Shown: in pieces, positions 24,836 to 36,729 of the stretch
Numbering within the stretch: the first letter of the stretch is position 1
Layout of the letters: every line of letters begins with the position of its first letter
Assembly (NCBI GenBank): GCA_036320915.1
Contig: JAXBDG010000020.1
Span: 248,001 to 312,000, forward strand
From: Linnemannia elongata
Lineage: Eukaryota; Mortierellomycota; Mortierellomycetes; Mortierellales; Mortierellaceae
DNA: 64,000 bases
Direction: 5' to 3'
Program-made: the position numbers and the translations under genes
The notes under the pieces: generated by a model
The model's database searches: none
Told to the model about the DNA's origin: nothing
The model's input: the letters and a program-made list of their open reading frames with translations, nothing else

Positions 24836-26579
24836 ATGGCCTTTGCTCTCGCCCGTGCTGCCTCATCCCGCGCCTCCCACTGGAGCGTCAAGGTACATTC
24901 CTCGTCTTACTTCTCTTCTCCTTTCTCGCATCTCACTCATCTTGCCGCTCTTACTCTTTTTTATAATTTCTCTTCCATCGACATTTGATCTGATCAAGGA
25001 CACTAATCAACCGCATTTCTATTCATTACATCTCATCACATGTAGTCGTTCCACTCGTCCAGCACTAGCTTGGTACATAATCACCCCGTCACGTCATGGG
25101 CTCGATAAAACGGACGAGAAACAACTAGGACAAGAGTTTCAATTGCTCAGGATACGCCCACCTAACCAGACACCCACCTTTCCTTTTTTTTACTTTTTTG
25201 ACTTTCCAGCATGGCGTCAAGCACGTCGGTGTCCTCGGTGCCGGTCAGATGGTATGTTTTTCCTTCTCGACCCCGTCCAAGATTGACACCATACCCGGTT
25301 CAATTAACTGCATACAGCGGTCAACGTGAATAGTAGCCGCCTAACACATTTCCCTCCTTTTGTGTCACGATCTTGTAGGGTTTGGGAATTGCTTTGGTTG
25401 CTGCCAACGTCTCCAAGCTCCCCGTCTTGTTGCTCGACACCAACGAGGCTCAGCTCAACAAGGGCATGAAGTTCATGGGTACGTCCTTTTTTTTCTTCTC
25501 ACGCTGTGAACCCAACGACAGCTTGCATCTGTTTTATCACCCGTTAGACGAGAAGTGTATCCGGGGCACGAAAATTGCCCACCCGGGGAAGCCGTGGGAA
25601 AATTATCCCTTCGGGACTTTTTTTTTTTTTTTTTTTTTTATTTCTGTTAGGGGCTGGCACGCTTACACTCTCAACTTATTACTATCTTGCCTATATCCCA
25701 AACATAACACCTAAACGAAAAAGAGCAATTGAAGCTAACAACCTTCTTTGTTTGCAACCAAATAGACTCGTTGTTGAAGAAGGATATCGCCAAGGGCCGC
25801 TTGACCGAGGCTCAGGCCGAGGAGACCAGATCGCGCGTCAAGACAACCCAGAACATGGCCGATTTCTCCAACGTTGACTTTGTGATCGAGGCTGTCTCCG
25901 AGAACCCCGCCCTCAAGGCCACCCTCTTCCGTGACCTCGCCCAGGCCACCCCCAAGCACGCCATCCTCGCCTCCAACACCTCGAGCATCAGCATCACCAA
26001 GATTGCGGCCGCTGCCAAGGGTCGTGAGGAGCAGGTGATCGGAATGCATTTCATGAACCCCGTCCCTGTCATGAAGCTGGTTGAGATTATCCCTGGTTTG
26101 GCCACCTCCAACGAGGTCTTGAGGACTACCAAGGATTTGGCAGTTGCTATGGGCAAGACCTGCACCGTCTCCCAGGATGTCCCCGGCTTTGTTGCTAACC
26201 GTCTCTTGATGCCCTACATCAACGAGGCTATCATCGCCTATGAGACCGTACGTTTATCCCCTATTGTTTTTTTTTGTATTGAATCGATTGCCAAATTGTC
26301 GAGTAATCACACTCATACTTTGTTTTCTTTATGCGATTGGAATAATAGGGCATTGCCACCAAGGAGGATATCGATACCACCATGAAGCTCGGAACCAACA
26401 TGCCCATGGGCCCCTTGACCTTGGCCGATTTCATTGGTTTGGATACTTGCTTGGCCATCATGAAGGTCCTCCACGAGCAGTTGGGTGACACCAAGTACCG
26501 CCCCAGTGTCTTGTTGAACAAGATGGTCGATGCCGGTTGGGTCGGCAAGAAGTCTGGACGCGGATTCTACGTCTACTAA
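24836..26579 (+). CDS. HADH: Mitochondrial 3-hydroxyacyl-CoA dehydrogenase (3-hydroxybutyryl-CoA dehydrogenase)
   Basis: Five exons (24836-24892, 25210-25251, 25379-25478, 25766-26247, 26349-26579) give 303 residues, the usual length of the short-chain enzyme. The first exon encodes a short basic, Ala-rich leader ([19 protein letters not shown]) that fits mitochondrial import. The NAD-binding motif [13 protein letters not shown] spans exons 2 and 3. The centre has [12 protein letters not shown] and SNTSSISIT, and the catalytic histidine lies in [17 protein letters not shown]. The C-terminal domain ends [10 protein letters not shown], as is typical. The enzyme oxidises L-3-hydroxyacyl-CoA to 3-oxoacyl-CoA with NAD in beta-oxidation and short-chain acyl-CoA metabolism. 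The first four exons are small and split the nucleotide-binding site. It lies next to two genes of leucine breakdown. Intron 3 contains a T run of about 19 nt. Confidence 0.95.
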
Positions 26580-26713
26580 GCTCATGGTTGGCTTTTTTTG
26601 CAGAGGAGTTTTCATTCATTCACTAAATATATCTCTTAGTATTTTTCATCGAGACGTGTCTATGGTGTATTGAATGGTATGTCTGCGAAGAAGAGGCGGG
26701 AGAGAAGAAGGCA

Positions 26714-28409
26714 TTAGGCGATTTCGTCGTTCATGGCCATCAAGAGGTCTGTCTGCTCTTCGACGCGAAGGGCCTGAATGAACTCTGGTAATGCGGCGCC
26801 GTCAAGGACAGACTCGAGTTCGTGCAACGTCTTGTTGATTCTATGGTCCGTCACACGGTTCTAATCCACGGAAGTAATTGACAAAGAGAACAAGTCAGCG
26901 GCTTATTGATGTAATTCACAGCACGAGAAAGAGAGAAAAAAAATAACAAAACAGACAAATCAGCATCCACAACATACCTGAGGAAAGTTATAAGTACGGA
27001 TCTTTTCAGACCTTGACCCACCGCCAACCTGCGCCCTCCTCGAATCCCTCCTCTCCAATGCCAATTTCTCCCTTTCCCTCTCATACAACTTGGCCCTCAA
27101 AATTGTAAACGCTTTCGCCCTGTTCTTCTGATTCGAACGCTCATCCTGAATAGCCACTACAATTCCCGTCGGCAAATGCGTCAATCGAATTGCAGAATCC
27201 GTTGTATTAACCTTCTGTCCTCCAGAGCCCGAAGCACGGAAGACGTCGACTCGGACGTCAGAGTCGGCGATCTGGACTTGGACTTCGGTGGGCTGGGGCA
27301 TGATTGCGACTGTGATTGTGGAGGTGTGAATGCGACCTTGGGTTTCTGTGGCGGGGACGCGTTGGACGCGGTGGACGCCTGATTCGTATTTTAAGTGGCC
27401 GAATACGTTGTTTCCTGTGATTGCTATCGTCGCGTCCTGATGAAAGTATGGTTTTGGGTAGAAAGTGTGAAAAGGTTAGGGAGTGAGTTGGTTTTGTATG
27501 ATCGGAAACGGATCCTAAGATAAGAAGGTTGAAAGTACAGCACTTGTGGGTAATTACCTTGATGGCACCGAGTCCGTCATGAGTCTTGGAGATTTCCTCC
27601 CATCTCCACCGCTGGCGTTCCGCAAAGCGCTCATACATCCTCAAGATATCCGCCGCAAACAGCCCAGCCTCATCTCCGCCTGTACCAGCCCGAATCTCCA
27701 ACAATGCATTACCCTCATCCGCCAAATCCTTGGGCACCATCGCCAACAATAACTCTTTCTCCCCCTCCATGATCGCCTCCGTCGTCGCTTTGATCTCATC
27801 CTGCGTCATCTCCAGCAGATCCTTATCTTCGTTCGTTAGGGGATCATCGAGCATTTGTTGGAGAGAGAAAAGGTCTCGGATTTGGGATTCAATCTCGGAG
27901 TACTTGTCGGTGATAAGGGAGAGGTCGTGAAGTTGTTTTGTCAGTTCTGCGAATTTTGCTGGGGAGATATCGTCGGCGGGGGAAGTGGAGGTGCCGTTGA
28001 TTTCTTTGAGGATCTTTTCGTGGAGGTCCTTCATGGACTGGAGTTTGGGTTTCATCTTGTTCAGCATTGGGTTGTGGAATAGGAACTCTGTCGATGAGGA
28101 GGATGATTTTTTGTTGAAGGCGATGGAGGTTGTTGAGAATCGTTGATGGCTATGAGATAATTGATCGTTGGTGTAGGTGTCTCCCGTGAGGACGAGAGGC
28201 GTCGATCGGACGAAATTATAGTATCCCGAAAGCTGTGATATCCTGCCGCTGGTAGATATTGATCCGAGGGTTTGTCCGTTGGTAGTCCTTGTATGAATAG
28301 AGGCCTTGAGGGTCGAGGTGAGAGTCCATGGTGCAATTGATATGCGCCGAGCGAGAGTGGTTGTGGCCTGCCTTGAGACGGTGGCTGCGGCTGAGAGACA
28401 TGCGACCAT
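26714..28409 (-). CDS. MRF1: Mitochondrial peptide chain release factor 1
   Basis: Exons 28409-27558, 27436-26978 and 26860-26714 join in phase 0 into 485 residues. The N-terminus is rich in Ala, Arg, Ser and Thr and free of acidic residues, as in a mitochondrial presequence. A helical domain follows (about 150-240), then [12 protein letters not shown], the stop-codon recognition region with the PxT-type tripeptide ([14 protein letters not shown]), and the catalytic GGQ at residues 356-358 (27223-27215) within [18 protein letters not shown]. The PxT motif marks it as an RF1-type factor reading UAA and UAG. It releases finished proteins from the mitochondrial ribosome. An upstream in-frame ATG at 28568 exists, but it lies in the promoter shared with the divergent MCC beta gene, so the 28409 start, which begins the presequence, is preferred. 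Confidence 0.95.
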
Positions 28410-28775
28410 GGCAGCTTCTGTATGTGTTTGTCGAGAGCGGAATGAGGAGACGTGTCTGCGTTCAACCGTCGAGGTTGAACGGACAAGGCTAATTGATTCA
28501 ACAAAGCCACCCTGTTGTTCTTCGCAAAAGTAGATCACGTGCGGTTCATTTTTCTTCCCACGGTACACACCCCGTAATTGATTTCCCCACTCTTTCAGTT
28601 CTCCCTCTCAGACTTGCAACTCGCACGCTCGTCTGGTCCGCAACTCCCACAGACACAGGACTCACACAGGGGCATTTTTTTTACTCCATCTCTTTTTTTT
28701 TTATTTCTTCCACCCCTCACTCACTCCTCTCTCCACTCCCCACTCTTCCTCCCCTCCTCCTAACAAACACACATC
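28410..28775. promoter_or_regulatory. Divergent promoter of mRF1 and MCC beta, with a CACGTG box
   Basis: 366 bp separate the two start codons, so both promoters must lie here. A CACGTG E-box (28536-28541) sits near the middle, in the context TCACGTGC. Such sites bind bHLH factors (Cbf1/Pho4 class) in fungi. The half toward MCC beta becomes pyrimidine-rich (28590-28760), as in leaders of other genes here. Confidence 0.5.
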
Positions 28776-31315
28776 ATGAGCATCCTCTACAAGAAGGCTC
28801 TGGCCCCCATGGTCACCAGGGCAATGGCTGCTTCTACCCTCACGCGCTCATCCGTTGCTTTGATGCGCCCCTCGATGGCCGTCGGCATGGTCCGCGCCTT
28901 CCACCGCCAACACGAGGATCAGGCCACCATCCTCCCCAACCACATCGATACCCACAAGCCCCAGTTCAAGGTACTTTTGAACGGACTCTGGAGATATATA
29001 AGGAGTTCAAGACTTGGGAAAGAATAAAAAAAAGTGATGGGCGTTTTCGAATCACGGATCCGATCGAGAAGAAAAGAGGGGGGGAGAGGAAAGGGGTGTG
29101 ATGATTTCTGTGTTCAATTATTCGGCTAAAGCGACATGTGCACTAACAACTCTTGCGTTGACCATCAATAACAACAACTATACAAAAACACAAATAGGAA
29201 AATGCCGCCAGGATGCAAGCCCTTGTTGACGACATGAACGCCAAGGTTGCCGAGATCAAGCTTGGTAAGGGGGGGGGGACCACTACAGAACTCGGAGTAG
29301 ATTTTTTTTTTATTCTTGCAAAAGTAGAGAGGGTTAACGAACGTGGGAAAATCGAGAAAATTGTCGGCCATTTTTTCTTTTTTTTTATACGCTCTTCGAG
29401 CCAGTTTAATAATCGTTTTGAACTTCTCCGACTCACTATGCCTTTCTGTCTATTTCCTTGTACGCTAACGTAGGTGGTGGAAAGGTCGCTAGAGAGAGAC
29501 ATCTTTCGCGCAAGAAGTTGTTGCCCAGAGATCGGTATGTTGTCTTACTCCATGTCACGGCTAGCATTTCTTTCTGTTTGTTTGTTTGCTTTACAAGGAA
29601 GAAATGGGTCAAGTTAAAGCATGCAGCGGATCGCAACCGAATTGCACAAGCGAAATGCGCTCTCTCGCTTGCTTGCAATAACAATTAACCATGCCGAACG
29701 GAGAGCTCTCATTCTTGCCGGTGATACAAAACAAAGCTAACCAGTACCACCTCTTTCAACTTACAACAACTCTTAGTGTTGACCGCTTGTTGGACAATGG
29801 ATCTCCTTTCCTCGAGATTGGTCAGTTTGCTGGACATGAGCTTTACGAAGATAAGGTCCCTGCAGGAGGAGTCATTGCCGGTATTGGTCGCGTCAACGGT
29901 GTCGAGTGCATGATCGTCGCCAACGACCCCACCGTCAAGGGAGGCACTTACTACCCTATCACTGTCAAGAAGCACTTGCGTGCTCAGGAGATCGCCAGGG
30001 AGAACCGCTTGCCTTGTATCTACTTGGTTGAGTCTGGTGGAGCCAACTTGCCCCGCCAGTTGGACGTCTTCCCCGACAAGGAGCATTTCGGACGCATCTT
30101 CTACAACCAGGCCAACATGTCTGCTATGGGTATCCCCCAGGTCGCCGTTGTTTTGGGATCCTGCACAGCCGGTGGTGCCTATGTCCCCGCCATGGCTGAC
30201 GAGAGTATCATTGTCCAGAAGCAGGGAACCATCTTCTTGGCCGGTCCCCCTCTGGTCAAGGCTGCCACTGGAGAAGTTGTCTCTGCTGAGGATTTGGGAG
30301 GCGCTGATATGCACTGCAAGGTCTCTGGAGTCACCGATCACTTGGCTGTTGATGATGAGCACGCTTTGGTCCTTGCCCGCCGTGTCATCGGCAACCTCAA
30401 CTACCAGAAGAGGCCCCAGGTAACCACCTCTTTTATCTTTGTCTTTCTCATCTTTGAATCGTCGAATGTAAGAGTGCATTTTACTAATTCTTATTTTGTA
30501 TTCCTTTACATCGCTGAAAAAAACAGTTGTTGATGAAGAAGGTGGAGGAACCTTTGTACTCTGCCTCGGAGTTGGGCGGTATTGTCGGCGATAACCTCAA
30601 GAAGTCGTTTGATGTCAAGGATGTCATTGCCCGTATTGTCGATGGATCCAAGTTCAGCGAGTTTAAGGAGAACTATGGAACCACTGTTGTTACTGGATTT
30701 GCTCATATTCACGGTTACCCTGTCGGTATTGTTGCCAACAACGGTATCTTGTTCTCGGAGGCTGCTCTCAAGTCAGCCCACTTTGTTCAGCTCTGCACCC
30801 AGCGCAAGATTCCCCTTGTCTTCTTGCAGAACATTACTGGTTTCATGGTCGGATCGTCTGCTGAGCAGGGCGGTATTGCCAAGAACGGAGCCAAGATGGT
30901 TACCGCTGTCTCGTGCGCCCAGGTGCCCAAGTTCACCGTGATTATTGGAGGTTCGTTCGGAGCTGGTAACTACGGAATGTGCGGTCGTGCCTACTCTCCT
31001 CGCTTCTTGTGGATGTGGCCCAACGCCCGTATCTCTGTCATGGGAGGTGAGCAGGCTGCTGGTGTGTTGTCGACCGTCAAGAGGGCCGGTATGGAGAAGC
31101 GCGGTGAGAACTGGGACCCCAAGGATGAGGAGGAATTCAAGCAGCCCATTATCGATCTCTACGAGAAGGAGGGTCACCCCTATGTCTCTGGTGCCAGACT
31201 TTTGGACGACGGCACCATTGACCCCGCCGATACCCGTGCAGTCCTCGGCATGGGTCTCTCTGCTGCCTTGAACGCTCCCGTTACCGAGACCGACTATGGT
31301 GTTTTCCGCATGTAA
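28776..31315 (+). CDS. MCCC2: Methylcrotonoyl-CoA carboxylase beta chain, mitochondrial
   Basis: Five exons (28776-28970, 29198-29264, 29474-29534, 29777-30419, 30527-31315) join in frame to 584 residues, near the 563 of the human protein. The N-terminus ([20 protein letters not shown]) is a plausible mitochondrial presequence. The N-terminal carboxyltransferase half has [20 protein letters not shown] and [16 protein letters not shown]. The C-terminal half has [40 protein letters not shown] and [10 protein letters not shown], the acyl-CoA and carboxybiotin-binding parts. With the biotinylated alpha chain (not in this window) it carboxylates 3-methylcrotonyl-CoA in leucine breakdown. [15 protein letters not shown] also fits MCC rather than propionyl-CoA carboxylase. 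It is divergent from mRF1 and followed on the same strand by BCAT, which acts in the same pathway. Confidence 0.96.
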
Positions 31316-32256
31316 ACTTCTCTCCTTTTAGTGTTACTTTTTTACCTTTCATTATTTTTGCAATAGATTTTCCTCTTTTTTTTTTTTCTCTCATTCCTTG
31401 TCCCATCCATCCATGACCACGATAATAAAATATTCCCCTTTTTTTTATGCTTGTCGTTTCGTTGCAGCTGTTTGTGTTCGAGGAAAGGGTAGTAAGGATG
31501 CAGGCGTGAGAGAGTGAGGTGAGAGGAGCGCAGTTCTGGAGAGCAAACGTGGAGGAAGGAAGAGAGGGGTAAGTAGAATATGGCTGGGGTTGAATCGTGG
31601 GTAAAAAAAAGTCAAGAAGCCTTTTTTATTTTTCCCTTTGGCGCAACAGTGAGAGTATACATGGGGTAAGAGAGGAGAGGAGAGGAGAGAGAGAGAGAGA
31701 GAGAGGTCAGGGGATCAACTCCGTCATGGGCTTTCAAGTTAGCAAAAGAGAAGGGCAGCACGGCAAAAGAAAAAAGAAAAGAGAAGACAAGGTACGGAAA
31801 TGAAAAACGTGGCCAATCAGCGGTGGCATCCCCCGTTTTCTTCCCACGGGGTAGGTGAATTCATCGCTTGAACTTTTTTTTTTTTTTTTTTTTTCTTTGC
31901 CCTCTCCCTTTCCACATCTCACACCCACACATCCATCATCAGAGGGGAGACACACTTGACTCAGACGAACAAATCGGAGAGATTTTGTGAGCAGTACACA
32001 CTGCTAAAAAAGTTATCTTCTTATCCTTCCCCTTCTTTTCTTTCTGATTTTCCTTTCTTCTTCTTCTTCTTCTTCTTCTTCTTCTTCTTCCTCATCCATC
32101 TCATCTCTCATCACCCTCTCCCTTTCACTTCCTAGCATCTTACCAATCTCCTCTCCACTCCACTCCATCATTACCCTCTAAAAGTTCGCCCTTCCTTAGG
32201 ATCCTCTACTCATTCCTCTCTCCTTCTCTCACACACACGTAACACATCCACACATC
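31316..32256. other. Intergenic between MCC beta and BCAT
   Basis: Contains the MCC beta 3' end, GA-rich DNA (about 31670-31706), a T21 run (31874-31894) and a (TTC)12 array next to the BCAT leader. No gene seen. Confidence 0.5.
32055..32090. repeat. (TTC)12 microsatellite in the BCAT promoter
   Basis: 36-bp perfect TTC repeat about 165 bp before the BCAT start codon, within a pyrimidine-rich promoter stretch. Confidence 0.9.
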
Positions 32257-34142
32257 ATGTTTGTCCAAAGAGCTATGCGCCAGGCCACTAAGGCCCAGAC
32301 CATCTTGGGCGCCTCCCCCTCAAAGTTCACCGCCAAGGTCCTCTCTTCTTCGCGCCTCTACAGCACCCCCGCCCTTGCCCCCCTCGACGCCTCCAAGCTC
32401 GAGATCAAGGAGTCCAAGAACAAGAAGGCTCTCCAGGAGAACTCGCAGTTGGTCTTTGGCAAGACCTTCACCGATAACATGCTCACTGTCGAGTGGGAGG
32501 CCGGAAAGGGTTGGGGTACCCCCCAGATCAAGGAGTATGGAAAGCTCCAGTTGGATCCTTCCGCTGTTGTTTTCCACTATGCCTTTGAGTGCTTTGAGGG
32601 TATGAAGGCGTACAAGGATAAGGATGGAAAGACTCGTCTCTTCCGTCCTGATATGAACATGAAGCGTTTCAACCGCTCTGCCCAGCGCATTGCCCTTCCC
32701 GTAAGATTTCTTCTCTTCACAATTCTGGTGCCTTTTGCAGGATGCCTGCGTATTATTGCTTGTCCTATCTACAATCAATCTGACACACCTGTGTCACGAT
32801 GGGGACTATTTTCCTGTTTGGTGGCTTCTAATATGTGCCCTCTTCTCCATCTCTCCCCCATTATTACTTCAACGAAAATAGAGCTTTGAGGATGAAGAGC
32901 TCACCAAGTTGATCAGCGAGTTCTTGAAGGTCGATGACCGCTGGATCCCTAAGGGCCGCGGTTACTCTCTTTACCTCCGTCCTACCATGATCGGAACCCA
33001 AGAGTCCCTCGGAGTCGGCGCCTCGAACAAGGCCATGATCTTTGTCATTGCCTCGCCCGTCGGTCCTTACTTCCCTTCGGGCTTCGCTGCCGTCAACCTG
33101 TTGGCGACCTCGGAGAAGGTCCGTGCCTGGCCCGGTGGAACTGGTGATGCCAAGGTCGGAGGCAACTATGCCCCCTGCATCAAGCCCCAGTTGGATGCCA
33201 ACAAGGAGGGCTACCAGCAGAACTTGTGGTTGTTTGGACCCGATCACCAGGTCACCGAGGTCGGCACCATGAACTGCTTCGTCTTCTGGAAGAACGAGAA
33301 GGGAGGCAAGTATCTCTTTTTGTTGTGTTTTTATGAGCCTTGGTTGCATTTCGAACATTACTTCTATCAATTGGAGTGCAGAAGTATTAACTCAATCTCT
33401 TGATAATGTTTGACATGCTAATAGAGAGGGAGTTGGTCACCCCCGAGTTGGATGGCTCGATCTTGCCCGGTGTTACCCGTGACAGTATCTTGAGCTTGAC
33501 TCGCTCCTGGGGCGAGTTCAAGGTCTCGGAGCGCAAGTTCACCATGAAGGACCTTGTCAAGGCCGATAAGGAGGGCCGTATCATTGAGATGTTCGGTATG
33601 TTGCACTATCGTGTTTATCTTTTATTCTGTTTTGAGTTGTTCTGTGCTGTGCATGCGGAGGAAATTACTCATTTCTGTCATGAGTACACATCTCGGGAAA
33701 ACCATCGATTACGCGCAGTCGGGCTATCAACGTATTTTTTCGGAATTTGTCGTTGGCACACATGGGCGTGTGCTTGTTTGTTGTATTTTTACCACACTCA
33801 TGCACACCCCCGAGCATCGTTTGCAGTCGACGGCGTCATTGTTGACAATGACCATGGACCATGGACCAATCCTCTTGCCATCCACATCTGATAATCTTTC
33901 ACCTCACTAACCCTACCTACTCCCACCTATGTTTTTCAACTGCTCAATTAGGTGCCGGAACTGCTTGCATTGTCTGCCCTATCAAGAAGATCCACTACGA
34001 TGGCCACGACATCCACGTCCCTCTTGACCCCTCTGACAAGACCAGCCAGGCTGGAAAGTTGACTAAGCGCATCAACGACTCGATCATGGATATCCAGTAC
34101 GGTGATGTTGAGGGTCCCAAGGGCTGGTCTGTCGTTGTCTAA
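32257..34142 (+). CDS. BAT1: Branched-chain amino acid aminotransferase, mitochondrial
   Basis: Four exons (32257-32700, 32882-33305, 33425-33595, 33952-34142) give 409 residues. The first 40 residues ([20 protein letters not shown] and on) form a basic presequence. [19 protein letters not shown] and [14 protein letters not shown] are family signatures. The PLP-binding lysine is K239 in [11 protein letters not shown]. The C-terminal part has [15 protein letters not shown] and [16 protein letters not shown], with a CxxC pair (C352, C355) at the place of the redox switch of mammalian BCATs. The enzyme moves amino groups between Leu, Ile, Val and 2-oxoglutarate, the first step of leucine breakdown or the last of its synthesis. 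Intron 2 (33306-33424) has a GC donor; no GT donor keeps the frame. The gene lies 3' of MCC beta on the same strand. Confidence 0.96.
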
Positions 34143-35640
34143 GGAAAACAAAGACTGTCTTGTAATCACGCTTTCGGCTTTAGCACAGAGATTCCCATTC
34201 AACTTTTTATGATGTCCGCTTGCCGGATGTGTAGAAAGGAACAACATGTAATTAAACACTATCATTGTCATTTGAGTCTGTTGTCTTGAGGGAGTTTTGT
34301 TTGTTGTGTGAATGAGAGAACGTGGTAGATACGTGCTCCAGGGGTCAACAACGTGTTTTGTCAGTTGTTTCGATTCTTGCCTGTTTGCTTTTCAGCGCAT
34401 TGCTTTGCAACGAGGTGAGCTGAAGTTAGTGTAGGCTGTGAACATGACCGCCATTGGAGCAGTGGATCTGTTGGATCATTATCTTGTCCTTCTGGGTGGT
34501 CTGCGCCCCCCCCTCCTTAGTCGTGACATATTTACTCGCCATGTTTTCAGCGCCTGAGTTTTTTCATCAGTGATCGCCTCGCCTCAGCCTCCACGCGTCC
34601 CAGCCTGACTGGCGTTTATTGCCCGCATTATTGTTACTGACCACAACCATCGAAAGCCTTCAGGAAGCAACCATCTCGTTTCACTATGGAGCTGCATCAT
34701 TTTTCTTTGTTCGTTCAGTGGGCAATATTTTGTTCGACACAGCGATACCCCTCCCTTGTTGCCGATACCCTTCCCTTGTTGCGTTACTTTGTTTGTTTTT
34801 TGTTCCTGTCGGACACGCGCCTTTTGTTGCGCGTCCATCCTATTGACCTATTATAGAGTGTGATGTTGACCGATGCGCTTCGATCGTGAAAAAAAAGCTT
34901 GATCTATTATATTCCCTCAGCCGCCGTTGAAGCCTTTGTACCAAATGCTGTATTATCTACACCTGATGATCAAACCTTTTTTTTTTTTTTTTTCGTTTTT
35001 CTCTCGCTCTGACAAAACGCGCAAAACGAATTCAAGACCACATCCGTGCACAACTAAATAAAAATGAACTTGAAAGAAAAAGGTTGTGTTGTTTATTGCA
35101 CTACTGGTCTATCAAAGCCGACAGGCCCATTTATGAAATACAACGAGAGAATGTCAAAACGAAAAAAAAAAAAAAAAAAAAAAAAAAGAACGTGGTTAGC
35201 AGTCAATCGATATCTCTCGAACGCAGGGCAACATTGGAACACTGGTGGCAGAACTGTATACAGAGTACCCTGCATAACGCAACCATAGTTCTCTAAAAAC
35301 AATTGCCCTGCACACACTCACTACCACGTTCACCCGTCCTTCGGTAAAGGCGCCACTCTAATACAGTGACGCGCTTCCATCTACCGTTAGAACTGCACCT
35401 GCCCTACCATAGTGCATCCAAATGAACGCTAGCCTTTGCTAACTGCTATGGTTGCGAATTAATAGATCAATATTCACCCCTGCCAACTACCAATACGAAT
35501 TCATTGATCAATGTCAACCCCTGCTAGCGCTATCATCATCCTAGCGCGTCCTTGTTCACTTAAAGTTATCCAGGTAACAACTATTATTGAAAAACTTTTC
35601 CTTTTGAGCCGGGACTCACCTTCATTATAAATACACATAT
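34143..35640. other. Intergenic; start of transposon-remnant region
   Basis: No gene. It includes two 20-bp direct copies starting CGATACCC (34743-34762, 34763-34782), a T run (about 34978-34994), an A26 run (35162-35187) and a pair of related 34-bp units (35454-35487, 35495-35528). Confidence 0.5.
35454..35528. repeat. Two diverged 34-bp units, period 41 bp
   Basis: Units 35454-35487 and 35495-35528 share the pattern CGAATT..T.GATCAAT followed by ACCCCTGC, with about three quarters of bases identical. Confidence 0.55.
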
Positions 35641-35679
35641 ATCTTAAAAGAAAAACGCTAAAGACCAAGGATAGGCTCA

Positions 35680-35985
35680 CCACCCACTACCAGCCATGAG
35701 CCAATGGTTTGGCCGAAAGAACTGGCAGCTCTGTAAAAGAACTATTACAAACGCTCTTGGAAAGTAGAAAGCCTACATGGGATGACATTCTACCCATGAT
35801 TCAACTGAAACTTAAATGATCGCGTAGCTTCCATTCATAACTCCACTCCGTTCTCACTACTACGGTTAGGTGCTGAAGGCAGCTACCTTTTTTTATTTAT
35901 CGGACGCACTCTGTATAGCCTGGACAGACGACTTATAAGTAAGGCTGTGGAGGCAACACCAATAAACAGCATCTTTCCTTGTAGT
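35680..35985 (+). mobile_element. Ty3-type integrase remnant
   Basis: Translation gives ANGLAERT, SVKELLQTLLESRKPTWDDI, LPMIQLKLN, then after a one-base shift NDRVASIHNSTPFSLL. This is the C-terminal half of a retroviral-type integrase core as in Ty3/Gypsy elements, including the stretch around its last catalytic glutamate (A-E-R). A TGA just before ANGLAER and a frameshift at an A run near 35814 show it is dead. The rest of the polyprotein is not in the expected place. Confidence 0.65.
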
Positions 35986-36039
35986 TATCTATTTTCACCC
36001 ATGCTTTCACAGTTTGCTACATGGATTTATTTGTCATAA

Positions 36040-36729
36040 AAGAACATGAGGCAACAAACAAATACTAGTTGGAGGAGGTCTTGTTCAAATCAAAAACATC
36101 ATGGCACAAATGGAACGTTGTATGAAAGGGGGATTGCCAAGTATCTGAACCAGTTTGAGGAATCTCACTTGACGTCGACGCATGAATACACCACCACATT
36201 TGCTCCGTTTGGATTACCTGCATACAGACCCTCTCCGTTCGGCATCCGTCTTGCCTCAGCAGCAACAGTAGGGCCGACAAACCCCATTGTCCAGCTGCAT
36301 CCTCCTCCCCTGAATTTTAATAACCCCCCTACAGCCATTAGCCAAGAAAATCAAGAGAAAGCGGACTATGGACAAATTTCTACCGGACAACAAGTATCAC
36401 GCTTCCTTTATCGTGGTCAAGATATCTCATCGTTCACAGCCCGATTTCTCTTACCGCCTATAAGGACCATTCAAAATCAAACATCCACCTCATCAGGGAC
36501 CAGTCGCCATTCGGCATCAAAGTTTTTCTCCCAGCCTTACTGCAACGCCGTTACATTGTCGCCTTTAATGTTGATTTTCACGTACAAAAGAGGTGGGGTC
36601 ATGAACATTGAACGTGGTATGAAAGGATCGGACAATATTTGGACATCTATGTTTATGATGCCTAAAAAAATAACATACCTTCAAAGAAACGGCGGGACAA
36701 ACGGTATCGGTTGGTGCTCTAAGCATTAA
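36040..36729 (+). mobile_element. Degenerate reverse-transcriptase-like fragment (227-codon frame)
   Basis: An open frame contains HEYTTTFAPFGLPAYRPSPF, which resembles the Ty3 reverse transcriptase stretch before the palm motif (usually ...F..PFGLYRY.RLPFGL.NAP). About 50 residues later FLYRGQDISSFTA could be a ruined YxDD-region (YIDDI.IFT). The catalytic aspartates are gone. It follows the integrase piece, which is the wrong order for one Ty3 element, so these are probably separate or rearranged fragments. The resemblance is weak. Confidence 0.35.
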
